Shown: piece by piece, positions 22,056 to 28,673 of the stretch
Position numbering within the stretch: position 1 is the first letter of the stretch
Layout of the letters: each line of letters starts with the position of its first letter
NCBI GenBank assembly: GCA_041648755.1
Contig: JBAZOJ010000015.1
Span: 1 to 28,673 of the forward strand
Reading direction: 5' to 3'
Length of the DNA: 28,673 nucleotides
DNA from: JBAZOJ01 sp041648755
GTDB taxonomy: Bacteria > Planctomycetota > B143-G9
Notes under the pieces: generated by a model
Databases searched by the model: none
What the model was told of the DNA's origin: nothing
Seen by the model: the letters and a program-made list of their open reading frames with translations, nothing else
Made by a program: the position numbers and the translations under genes

Positions 22056-23879
22056 TCAATTCCCCTTGGCCGCCTTCTTCGACAGCAGCTTCTTGTACAG
22101 CGCGAGGGGCTCGTTCAGGCTGTTGATGGACTCCGACCAGAACTTGGGCTTCGTCAGGTCGGCGCCGATACTGCGCATCGCCACTTCCTCCACCGGTGCG
22201 CTGCCGGTGAGCCGCAGGAAGTCCTCGTAGCGGGGCAGGAACGCGGGCCCCTCCTTGCGGAACAGGTTGAACAGGGCCTTTGAGAGCAGGAATCCGAAGG
22301 TGTACGGGAAGTTGTAGAAGTTGACTCCCGTGATGTAGAAATGCAGCTTGGACGCCCAGAACATCGGGTCCTCGCCGCCCTTGACCATCGCGTTGCCGAA
22401 TACCCGGCGCTGCGTCTCGACCATCAGTTCCTTCATCCGCGATACCGATACTTCGCCCTTGGCGCGTTCGGTGTACAGGGCCTTCTCGAACTCGAAACGA
22501 ATCGTAATGTCCAAGAGCATGATCGCTGCGCCGCCCAGATCGTTATCGAGCATCTGCAGCTTGGCGTCGTCGGATACACAAGGATCCTTGTACACGCCCT
22601 CGGCGAATATCTGCTCGGCGAAGATCGAGGCCGTCTCGGCCAGCGTCATCGGGTATTCCTGTGCGAGGGGGCGCATCTCTTTCAGCAGGTGGCTGTGCCA
22701 GGCGTGTCCGATTTCGTGCGCAATCGTGTTGATATCGCCAAGCGCGCCATTGTAGGTCATATACACTCGCTGCTCGCCGGTGTACGCCGAGCCTGTGCAG
22801 AAGGCGCCCGGGCGCTTTCCGGCGCGGGGCTCGGACTCCATCCAGCGATGCTTCAGGAACTTGGCATAGTAGTCAGCCAGGGCGGGATAGACCTCCCCAA
22901 ATGCGGTCTGAACCATCTGCGAGCCCGTTTGCCAATCGAACCGGCTGGTGTCCTTCAAGGGGAGGGGAGCTTCGCGCTCGAACCATGCGATCCCCCTGCG
23001 GCCCATGATACGGGCCTTGGCGCGGAAAATGTCGCGGGCGATCTCGGCGTCCGCGTAAATGGCCTTGTACATCGCGTCCAGTGTCTCCTTGCGGATGGAG
23101 GACTGGAACAGCGCGGGTTGCAGGAAGGAGTCGATGCCGCGGCGCTTGTACAGCGTAAGCCGCGTGCCGGAAATCGAGTTAAGGGTAGCGGCGCATGTGT
23201 CTTCGATGCTCTCCCATGCGCGGTTGCCGCACTCGTATGCAGCCCGGCCAATTGAGCGGTCAGCATCGGCCATCAGCGACCGCCACTGCGAAATGGGCAG
23301 CCGCTTTTTGGTTCCATCGGGCCAGACCATGTCGAATTCGAGCTTGCCGGTGACCTTGTCATACAGGCGGCCCCAGGCATGGAAGCCGTCAACGCCGAGG
23401 TCCGAGCACAGCTTCTCCATGTCGGAATCCATGGTGTGCTTCCCGCGCTCGCGGATGCGGCGGACGAAGTGGGCCACGGGCTGCACGGCCTTGCGTGCGA
23501 GGAAGCGCTCGAACACTGTCTCCGGAGCGGTCTTCATCGCAGTCATCAGGTCAACGTCTATCTTCTCCATCCGGGAGAACATGCTTACTAATGCCGCTTC
23601 CTCCGCGGAGTATGCTTCGTTCCGCGCGTCCGCGGAGCTTAGGCACCCAACGTACGAGGATATATGGCCAATCCGGGCGTAGATGCTCTCCATGCTGAGG
23701 ACGACGGCCTCCCACGCGGGAGCAGTGTGCGGATCGAGGGGCTTCAGCGCGGAGGCGGCTTTCTCTAATTGGCCGATGTCGACGGCCAGTTTCTTCTTGA
23801 ACTTTGCCATCTCCGGACCGTTGAATGTCGGGAAGAAACTGGTCAGATCCCAGACTACTCCGTTTGCCTTCTTCTTCAT
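22056..23879 (-). CDS. pepF: M3-family oligoendopeptidase F-like zinc metallopeptidase
   Basis: 607 aa, the normal PepF size. It cleaves peptides of moderate length in the cytoplasm. The zinc site HEIGHAWHS lies at 388-396 (His388, Glu389, His392), and LAETASIFAEQIF supplies the downstream Glu ligand. The start VVWDLTSFFPTFNGPEM and the C-terminal INSLNEPLALYKKLL are also typical of the family. The ATG at 23879 follows GGGAG. The gene starts 111 bases after the PPK2 gene on the same strand with no strong terminator between them, so co-transcription is possible. The substrate range cannot be read from the sequence. Confidence 0.95.
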   Translation of the reverse strand: MKKKANGVVWDLTSFFPTFNGPEMAKFKKKLAVDIGQLEKAASALKPLDPHTAPAWEAVVLSMESIYARIGHISSYVGCLSSADARNEAYSAEEAALVSMFSRMEKIDVDLMTAMKTAPETVFERFLARKAVQPVAHFVRRIRERGKHTMDSDMEKLCSDLGVDGFHAWGRLYDKVTGKLEFDMVWPDGTKKRLPISQWRSLMADADRSIGRAAYECGNRAWESIEDTCAATLNSISGTRLTLYKRRGIDSFLQPALFQSSIRKETLDAMYKAIYADAEIARDIFRAKARIMGRRGIAWFEREAPLPLKDTSRFDWQTGSQMVQTAFGEVYPALADYYAKFLKHRWMESEPRAGKRPGAFCTGSAYTGEQRVYMTYNGALGDINTIAHEIGHAWHSHLLKEMRPLAQEYPMTLAETASIFAEQIFAEGVYKDPCVSDDAKLQMLDNDLGGAAIMLLDITIRFEFEKALYTERAKGEVSVSRMKELMVETQRRVFGNAMVKGGEDPMFWASKLHFYITGVNFYNFPYTFGFLLSKALFNLFRKEGPAFLPRYEDFLRLTGSAPVEEVAMRSIGADLTKPKFWSESINSLNEPLALYKKLLSKKAAKGN

Positions 23880-23990
23880 CTGTGCTCCCGGGCTTTGCCC
23901 AAAACGTTTGACGACCCTTTGTATGGGTGACGCTGCCGTTGAGGCCTTGCGCCTCAGTTCTTCCGGCAGCCGATTGCCAGTCGGAATTTA

Positions 23991-25523
23991 TCAGGTCTTG
24001 AGCGAGTTCTTCATCCTCTCGCATATGTTCCGGAAGGCCTGAATTCGCGCGAATTTCTTGTCGTTCCCGGCCAGCAGAACCCAGGGCGCGTGCCCCGTGC
24101 TGGTTCGCTCGACCATCTCGTTTGCGGCGATCTCGTAGGCGTCCCATTTCTCGCGGTTGCGCCAGTCCTCATCCGTGATCTTGAACCGCTTGAATGGCGT
24201 GGCCTCACGTTCCTTGAATCTGCGCAGTTGCTCTTCCTTGCTGATGTGCAGCCAGAACTTGAAAAGCAGGTACCCGTGATCGACCAATTGCGCTTCGAAG
24301 TCGTTGATCTCCGAGTACGCCCTGCGCCACTCGGCTTCCTTTGCGAATCCTTCCACCCGCTCGACAAGCACCCGGCCGTACCACGTCCGGTCGAAAACTG
24401 TAAGTCTTCCTGTGCGAGGGAGATGGCGCCAGAAACGCCACAGGTAATGCCGCGCTTTTTCCTCGTCGGTCGGTGCGGCAATAGGAATTATTGCGTAGTC
24501 GCGCGCATCCAGAGCGGATGCGATTCTGCGTATGAGTCCGCCCTTGCCCGCGGCATCCCATCCCTCGAACAGCATTACCGTTGACCGTCCCTGGGCCTTT
24601 GCGCGACGCGAGTACAGGTTGAACTTCCCTGATAGCCTTTCGAGTTCTTTCTTGTACTTGGATTCCTCGATTGTCTGGGCCAGGTCAACCGTATCCAGGA
24701 TGGTGAACGCGGATTTGACAGCCCCTGCTGAAACGGATTTGACGACCCCTGCTGAGGCGGGTTTCGAAGTGCTTGCCTTCACAGGCTTTGGTGGCGGAGG
24801 CAGAGCGGCTTTGGCCGCCTCAAGTCGCTTCGTAATTAAATCGAGAAGCGTGTTTCCCACGGTCAGGCTGCGATAGCGGGCGTCAGAGGCTTCGATGATA
24901 TGCCAGGGCGCTTCGCCCGTGGAAGTGGCCTTGAGCACCCGCTCGCTGACGTCGCGGAACTTGTCGTAGATGCGGAAATTCTTCCAGTCCATCTCCGTGA
25001 CGCGCCATGCGGTGTCCGGGTCCTTCTCCAGCCCCCGCAGCCTCTTCTCCTGCGCGCTCTTGCTCAGGTGGAACCAGAACTTGATGATGAGCATTCCATC
25101 GGCTACGAGTTCGCGTTCGAGAGAAGTAATCCGGAAGACTTGGTCGCTGAGTGCGCCTTCCTTGATCTGCCCCAGGACGCGCCTCACGATAGGGGAGGTG
25201 TACCACGAGCCGAAGAAGATGCCGATTTTGCCCTTGGGCGGTAACGGGCGCCAGAAGCGCCAGTACTCCGGGCGCTCGCGCTCTTCCTCGCTTGGGGCCG
25301 CGAAAGCAGTCGTTTCGATGAAGCGGGGATCCATCCACTCGTGCAGCAGGTTGGCCGTCTCCCCTTTGCCTGCGCCGTCCACGCCGCTGATAATGATGAG
25401 AACCGGCACTTTGGCCGCACGGAGTTGATTCTGGACATCCAGCAATCTCGTCCTGATCTCAGGGACCTGTGCGTCGTAGTCTGCCTTTGATACCTTGCGA
25501 CCAAGTTCAGCAGTTTCGAACAT
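23991..25523 (-). CDS. Two-domain PPK2 polyphosphate:AMP phosphotransferase (class II)
   Basis: 510 aa with two fused PPK2 domains. Domain 1 (about 1-235) has the P-loop SGVDGAGKG (46-54) but GSWYTSP where the second domain has DRTWYGR. Domain 2 (about 285-505) has the canonical GWDAAGKG (321-328), LWRFWRHLP lid and FDRTWYGRVLVERV. Two-domain class II enzymes convert AMP and polyphosphate to ADP. The better-preserved domain 2 is probably the catalytic one and domain 1 structural or regulatory. The proline/lysine-rich linker contains an 8-residue tandem repeat (see 24711-24758). The ATG at 25523 with GGAGGAG is preferred over the open extension to 25742, which runs through the promoter and the end of the upstream gene. 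Confidence 0.92.
   Translation of the reverse strand: MFETAELGRKVSKADYDAQVPEIRTRLLDVQNQLRAAKVPVLIIISGVDGAGKGETANLLHEWMDPRFIETTAFAAPSEEERERPEYWRFWRPLPPKGKIGIFFGSWYTSPIVRRVLGQIKEGALSDQVFRITSLERELVADGMLIIKFWFHLSKSAQEKRLRGLEKDPDTAWRVTEMDWKNFRIYDKFRDVSERVLKATSTGEAPWHIIEASDARYRSLTVGNTLLDLITKRLEAAKAALPPPPKPVKASTSKPASAGVVKSVSAGAVKSAFTILDTVDLAQTIEESKYKKELERLSGKFNLYSRRAKAQGRSTVMLFEGWDAAGKGGLIRRIASALDARDYAIIPIAAPTDEEKARHYLWRFWRHLPRTGRLTVFDRTWYGRVLVERVEGFAKEAEWRRAYSEINDFEAQLVDHGYLLFKFWLHISKEEQLRRFKEREATPFKRFKITDEDWRNREKWDAYEIAANEMVERTSTGHAPWVLLAGNDKKFARIQAFRNICERMKNSLKT
24711..24758 (-). repeat. 24-bp tandem repeat in the PPK2 linker
   Basis: Two 24-base units (24711-24734 and 24735-24758), differing at a few positions, encode consecutive SAG(V/A)VKS-type octapeptides. 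A third, eroded unit starts at 24759. Slippage here would change linker length in steps of 8 residues without a frameshift. Confidence 0.85.
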
Positions 25524-25605
25524 CGCTCCTCCGAATCCGGCTATGTAAAGGCGGTTTCCCGCCATAGGCCGCTGGGGACAGGCGCGCACGTGCCGCGCAA
25601 CAGGC

Positions 25606-25633
25606 ATTTTACACATGCGGGGAGGAATATCAA
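25606..25633 (-). promoter_or_regulatory. Promoter of the PPK2 gene
   Basis: On the minus strand TTGATA (5 of 6), a 16-base spacer and TAAAAT (5 of 6), about 83 bases before the ATG. It lies in the 130-base gap after the radical SAM gene, so PPK2 probably has its own promoter. Confidence 0.6.
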
Positions 25634-25653
25634 GAAGAGGGCCGCGCGTCGTC

Positions 25654-26598
25654 CTATGTCTTGGGTATGTTAGCGCCCATGAAGAACATCTGCTGGCCCT
25701 GCATGCGGCGGATAATGGCGCCCCGGCGCAGTAATCCGTCAACGGCTATCTCCGCGTCGATCAGTGATATGTCCAGGCCCGCCGCGATGTCTGACACCGT
25801 GCAGGGACGGCGGCTCAGCAGCGCAAGAACTTCCTCGGCCCCGGCTTTCTTCTTGCCCTCGCACGGGGGGGCCGCCGGAGGAACCACATCGCAGACCGGC
25901 CCGATCATATCCGCCATCCGTTGCAGCGTTTCCATTCTCACCGGTTTGGCCCAATCCTCGGCGGGAGGGCGCGCAACCGTATGGACCTGCACTTTTTCCG
26001 CGTTCAATCCCTTCACGAATTCCGCAATTGCCTGCATTTCAAATGCCGAGTCGTTAACCCCGGCAACCAGCAGGATCTCGGCCCAGACTCCCTTGCGCAA
26101 ATGGAAGTAGTCCGCGATGCCCTTCGAAACGGTCAGGAAGTCCAATCCCTTCACGGGCCGATGCAACTTCTGCCATGTGGCATCGCTTCCCGCGCTGACC
26201 GTTGGCACTACCAGATCGGCGCGTTCGAGATCACGGCGCACATCCTCGCGCCACAGCAGCGATCCGTTCGTCAGCACCGCGATCTTGTGCGGCCACTTGT
26301 CCTTGGTCCACGAAATCAACTCCCCGAGCCTGCTGTGAAGGGTGGGCTCGCCGGAGCCGGTGAATGTGATGTAGTCTATCTTGAGGTTGTCGGACAGGCG
26401 GGACTCCAGTTCCGCCATGATGTCGCTCGCCGGGGACCAGTCCCTTCGCTCGAGCGAAAGGACGTTCGTGCGGCCAACTTCGCAGTACACGCAGTTGTAC
26501 GTGCATGTCTTCGGTGGCACAAGGTCCACGCCGAGAGAACTGCCAATTCGCCGTGAGGCAACCGGCCCGAACAAGTAGCGATAGTGTATTTCGGACAT
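25654..26598 (-). CDS. Radical SAM protein, COG0731-like, with C-terminal winged helix
   Basis: 314 aa. The start YRYLFGPVASRRIGSSLGVDLVPPK leads to CTYNCVYC, the CxxxCxxC motif that binds the radical SAM [4Fe-4S] cluster. TFTGSGEPTLH is the GGE-like SAM-contact motif, followed by VLTNGSLL. The last about 75 residues (EEVLALLSRRPCTVSDIAAGL, then EIAVDGLLRRGAIIRR) form a winged-helix domain, consistent with nucleic-acid binding. The overall type resembles COG0731 proteins related to the wyosine enzyme; the reaction is unknown. The ATG at 26598 has AGAGG upstream and a perfect TATAAT at 26621-26626. It is not the usual TIGR03960 partner of the orphan TIGR03936 gene at 9693, since it lacks a B12 domain. 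Confidence 0.92.
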   Translation of the reverse strand: MSEIHYRYLFGPVASRRIGSSLGVDLVPPKTCTYNCVYCEVGRTNVLSLERRDWSPASDIMAELESRLSDNLKIDYITFTGSGEPTLHSRLGELISWTKDKWPHKIAVLTNGSLLWREDVRRDLERADLVVPTVSAGSDATWQKLHRPVKGLDFLTVSKGIADYFHLRKGVWAEILLVAGVNDSAFEMQAIAEFVKGLNAEKVQVHTVARPPAEDWAKPVRMETLQRMADMIGPVCDVVPPAAPPCEGKKKAGAEEVLALLSRRPCTVSDIAAGLDISLIDAEIAVDGLLRRGAIIRRMQGQQMFFMGANIPKT

Positions 26599-26620
26599 TA
26601 TTCCTCTTGACTGTCACTGC

Positions 26621-26626
26621 ATTATA
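26621..26626 (-). promoter_or_regulatory. -10 box of the radical SAM gene
   Basis: Perfect TATAAT on the minus strand, 22 bases before the ATG. No good -35 box is seen at standard spacing. Confidence 0.5.
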
Positions 26627-26699
26627 GCAGATGCGCCGCGAAGCAATAGCGAGAGCATGTGCTTCCGAAATCCGTGGTAGCTGGAGCGCTCGTACTCTA

Positions 26700-26727
26700 T
26701 TGACGCACGTGGCTATCAGCGTACAAT
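26700..26727 (+). promoter_or_regulatory. Candidate promoter of the rhuM gene
   Basis: TTGACG (5 of 6), a 16-base spacer and TACAAT (5 of 6), about 177 bases before the ATG at 26905. The intervening sequence contains no convincing gene. Confidence 0.55.
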
Positions 26728-26904
26728 CGTCTTTTCGATGCGACTTGGAGAGCAAGGTTGAAGATACTCCTTTTCTGGCGGCAGTACAATGCACTTCGCG
26801 GGAAAGGTCAGAGCGATCACTTCCGAATGTGCATTTCCGGCTTCAGGTTCTTTCTGGCTCGACGCAGTGCAGCCCTCTTTTGGTCGACATGGAGAGTATA
26901 GGTC

Positions 26905-28017
26905 ATGACTGACGAAATGGCACAGAGACTTCCCGATGGACAGATCTTGATTTATCAGGATGGCGGTCTGAACTTACGGGTTCGGCTCGACGGCCAAGAC
27001 GTCTGGCTGACACAACGGCAAATCAGCGCGTTGTACCAAGTCACGGTTTCGAACGTGACACAGCACTTGAGATCCATCTACAGCGATTGCGAACTCAGGA
27101 AAGAGGCAACTGTTAAGCGTTACTTAATAGTTCGATCCGAGGGCTCCCGTCAAGTCTCCAGGAGTGTGGACCACTACAATCTGGATGCGATCCTTGCCAT
27201 CGGGTATCGAACTCGCTCGCAGCGCGGCACTGCTTTCAGACAATGGGCAACCGCACGGCTTTCCGAACTCTTGGTGAAGGGATTCACCCTCGACGACGAA
27301 CGAATCAAGGCTGGTCGCACACTCGGCGATGACTACTTTGATGAGCTTCTCGCCCGCATCCGCGATATCCGGTCGTCGGAGCGGATGTTCTGGCAAAAAG
27401 TGCTCGACATTTACGCGACCAGCGTCGACTACGATGGCAACGCAGAAGCATCACAACTGTTCTTCAAAACAGTGCAGAACAAGATGCATTGGGCTGCTCA
27501 CGGCCACACGGCCGCGGAAATTGTCGCTGACCGGGCTGACTCGAGCAAACCGAATATGGGGCTGACCAGTTGGAAGAACGCTCCAGTTGGTCCTGTCCGC
27601 AAAGACGATGTGGGCATCGCCAAGAACTACCTGAATGCTGAGGAAATTGATGCTCTTAACCGCATCGTGAATGCATATCTGGAATTTGCCGAGATGCAGG
27701 CGAAGGGCAGAAGACCGATGCATATGCGGGATTGGATAGGGAAGCTCGATGACTTTCTGAGGCTCTCGGATCGCGAAATTCTTGCTCACGCTGGAATGGT
27801 CTCGCACGAGACGGCTCTGCTCAAGGCACAAGCGGAATTTGAGCAGTTCCGTGGTGCCCAAGCTGGATTACCCCAACGGGTTGATGAGCACTTTTCGGCA
27901 GCGGTCGATGAGATGAAGAAGCTCGAAAACACAAAGAGGAAAAAAACAGGAGGGAAAAGGAATTTGGGGGGGAAGGCCCCCCGACTTCAGGAGCAAGGGC
28001 CCGAGGGCAACTGTTAA
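26905..28017 (+). CDS. rhuM: RhuM-family protein
   Basis: 370 aa. The RhuM core is complete: GQDVWLTQRQISALYQVTVSNVTQHL (helix-turn-helix-like), DHYNLDAILAIGYRTRSQRGTAFRQWA, LVKGFTLDDERIK, then a region with MHWAAHGHTAAEI and MHMRDWIGKLDDFL. The family is widespread on genomic islands and near restriction or toxin-antitoxin systems; the name comes from a Salmonella island gene but no activity is established. The ATG at 26905 has GGAGAG upstream. The normal protein seems to end near LENTKRKK. The last 27 residues (Gly/Lys-rich, GC hairpin at 27966-27982) and the stop codon come from unusual sequence, including a 36-bp copy of the gene's own internal segment. GC looks lower than in its neighbours. 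Confidence 0.9.
   Translation: MTDEMAQRLPDGQILIYQDGGLNLRVRLDGQDVWLTQRQISALYQVTVSNVTQHLRSIYSDCELRKEATVKRYLIVRSEGSRQVSRSVDHYNLDAILAIGYRTRSQRGTAFRQWATARLSELLVKGFTLDDERIKAGRTLGDDYFDELLARIRDIRSSERMFWQKVLDIYATSVDYDGNAEASQLFFKTVQNKMHWAAHGHTAAEIVADRADSSKPNMGLTSWKNAPVGPVRKDDVGIAKNYLNAEEIDALNRIVNAYLEFAEMQAKGRRPMHMRDWIGKLDDFLRLSDREILAHAGMVSHETALLKAQAEFEQFRGAQAGLPQRVDEHFSAAVDEMKKLENTKRKKTGGKRNLGGKAPRLQEQGPEGNC
27105..27140. repeat. 36-bp direct repeat, internal rhuM copy
   Basis: Lies inside the conserved rhuM coding region (encoding ATVKRYLIV). It matches 28006-28041 with one mismatch (G27134 against A28035). Its core 27108-27132 is an inverted repeat: AACTGTTAAG, loop CGTTA, CTTAATAGTT, with one G:T position. 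Confidence 0.97.
27966..27982 (+). other. G/C-run hairpin near the rhuM 3' end
   Basis: GGGGGG, loop AAGG, CCCCCC, inside the open frame just before the 3' repeat. No T-tract follows, so it is not a standard terminator. Such runs are prone to slippage, which would change the C-terminus. Confidence 0.6.
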
Positions 28018-28041
28018 GCGTTACTTAATAGTTCAATCCGA
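28006..28041. repeat. 36-bp direct repeat, 3' rhuM copy
   Basis: The second copy supplies the rhuM stop codon in a different reading frame from the internal copy, and extends 24 bases past the stop. The inverted repeat core is 28009-28033. Confidence 0.97.
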
Positions 28042-28149
28042 CCATCCGCAGGCAAGGATCTCGTGTTGCCAAGAGGCAGTGAGGCCAACACTGTTGACTG
28101 CCCAGGAAAGAGCGACCGATGACAACCTTCCGATGCTCTTCCGCTGACG

Positions 28150-28177
28150 AAAAAACGGCGAAGTCGCCTCCGCCGTT
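28150..28177 (-). terminator. Intrinsic terminator after tRNA-Val
   Basis: AACGGCG (28154-28160) pairs with CGCCGTT (28171-28177); on the minus strand the stem is followed by a T-run (A at 28150-28155). It lies 14 bases downstream of the tRNA 3' end. Confidence 0.88.
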
Positions 28178-28190
28178 CAGGTTCGAAATA

Positions 28191-28267
28191 TGGTGGGCGT
28201 ATCTGGACTCGAACCAGAGACCTCTACGATGTCAACGTAGCGCTCTAACCAACTGAGCTATACGCCC
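28191..28267 (-). tRNA. tRNA-Val (anticodon GAC)
   Basis: 77 bases including an encoded CCA. Acceptor GGGCGTA/TACGCCC, D-stem GCTC/GAGC, anticodon stem CTACG/CGTAG with loop TTGACAT (anticodon GAC), variable loop AGGTC and T-arm TCTGG-TTCGAGT-CCAGA all pair perfectly. It reads GUC and GUU valine codons. Confidence 0.98.
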
Positions 28268-28311
28268 AACCGCGCTAAGAATAGCCAGAGACGCCGGTTT
28301 GTCAAATAAAA

Positions 28312-28673
28312 TCAGGGCTTCAGAAACTGCCTGGTCCGCGACAAATCGCGTATCTTCATCTTGTATAGATACCGCGTAAGGGGGTTCCCGGCCTTGAGCG
28401 AATCGAGCACATACTCGATATAAACGCGCAGGTCCCTGTCGTACTGGAAATAGTACTCCTTGGCGGGAGTCGCAGGCGGATCGAAGCCGACATGCTTCAA
28501 GAAGACGTATTCGAGAAGTCCGTACGGGGACTGAATCTGCCCGTGGCCGCTCTGCTTGTTTCCTCCCCATGGTGCATGGGGAATCTCGAAGGCAAAGACC
28601 ACGTCATTCACCCAGATGTTGCCGAACTGCAGCTTTGCGGCAATCTCTCCCGCGCGCTTCTCGTTCAGGGACC
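28312..28673 (-). CDS. Aldehyde dehydrogenase family protein, C-terminal part
   Basis: The 5' end lies beyond the window; about 120 C-terminal residues are visible. GNIWVNDVVFAFEIPHAPWGGNKQSGHG followed by YGLLEYVFLKHV is the typical C-terminal block of NAD(P)-dependent aldehyde dehydrogenases (oligomerisation and active-site wall region). The catalytic Cys and Glu lie upstream, outside the window. An extra about 50-residue tail after KHVGFDPP is longer than in many family members. The frame is open to the window edge, so the GTG near 28611 is an internal Val, not the start. It is followed by tRNA-Val on the same strand. Confidence 0.9.
   Translation of the reverse strand, partial: SLNEKRAGEIAAKLQFGNIWVNDVVFAFEIPHAPWGGNKQSGHGQIQSPYGLLEYVFLKHVGFDPPATPAKEYYFQYDRDLRVYIEYVLDSLKAGNPLTRYLYKMKIRDLSRTRQFLKP

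Noticed and set aside
25524..25742. 73-residue extension of the PPK2 gene
   Set aside because: It overlaps the end of the radical SAM gene and a good promoter; a strong GGAGGAG site precedes the ATG at 25523.
26631..26912. Small plus-strand open frame of 93 codons before rhuM
   Set aside because: No recognisable family, no ribosome site, and the rhuM promoter lies inside it.
27105..27140. Integron attC site in the 36-bp repeat
   Set aside because: GTTAAGC fits the GTTRRRY core, but the partner RYYYAAC core and the usual length and bulged-hairpin layout are missing.
28232..28570. Minus-strand open frame of 112 codons
   Set aside because: It overlaps tRNA-Val and is a frame-shifted shadow of the aldehyde dehydrogenase end.
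1..28673. CRISPR arrays, rRNA genes, insertion sequences, phage genes
   Set aside because: No regularly spaced repeats, rRNA sequence, transposase or phage structural motif was seen; the repeats found are pairs or degenerate intergenic motifs.

Overview
The window is bacterial chromosomal DNA of moderately high GC (roughly 57-58% by eye), densely packed with genes that use AGGAG-type ribosome binding sites and TATAAT-like -10 boxes. No gene fixes the phylum. The RNase E/G-rplU-rpmA block, the orphan radical-SAM-linked protein, an SPFH/ribbon-helix-helix pair, an HgdC-type activator and mosaic environmental-type intergenic repeats suggest a deep-branching or poorly cultured lineage (an Armatimonadota- or Planctomycetota-like group is only a guess). 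HgdC and a CitF-like CoA transferase fit a partly anaerobic metabolism.

Layout. (1) 5-1306, minus: a canonical Nramp Mn/H+ transporter. (2) 1398-8976, minus: the most unusual region. One run of eight close-spaced genes encodes a Trm112-like/SAM methyltransferase, an FGE-fold lipoprotein, five tandem paralogous double-zinc-ribbon polytopic membrane proteins, and a DUF4375/DMP19-like protein. Two of the junctions between paralogs share a 124-bp block with only 2 mismatches, which suggests gene conversion. (3) 9076-9462, minus: a glyoxalase-fold protein behind a perfect 14-bp palindrome. (4) 9693-12488, plus: TIGR03936-like protein, RNase G/E, L21 and L27, ended by an intrinsic terminator. (5) 12553-17598, plus: a divergent MurJ/MviN-like transporter, a PRC/MgtE-N/CBS protein without a pore, an Nramp-related transporter lacking the metal-binding methionine, and an HgdC-type ATPase activator.

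(6) 17689-20378, minus: CitF-like CoA transferase and queA, convergent with block 5 across a shared hairpin terminator. (7) 20379-20766: non-coding DNA made of dispersed environmental-type repeats. (8) 20767-21946, minus: SPFH membrane protein and a small ribbon-helix-helix protein, with a palindrome over the promoter. (9) 22056-26598, minus: PepF-type peptidase, two-domain PPK2 polyphosphate phosphotransferase and a COG0731-like radical SAM protein. (10) 26905-28017, plus: a RhuM-family gene with a 36-bp direct repeat inside it and at its 3' end. (11) 28191-28267, minus: tRNA-Val(GAC) with terminator, then the 3' end of an aldehyde dehydrogenase gene running off the window.

Two themes recur. 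One is divalent metals: two Nramp-type transporters, one paired with an MgtE-like sensor module, plus many candidate zinc-binding modules. The other is membrane-surface proteins. The best candidate for an undescribed system is the 1398-8976 operon; second are the split MgtE-sensor/Nramp pair and the repeat-flanked rhuM.
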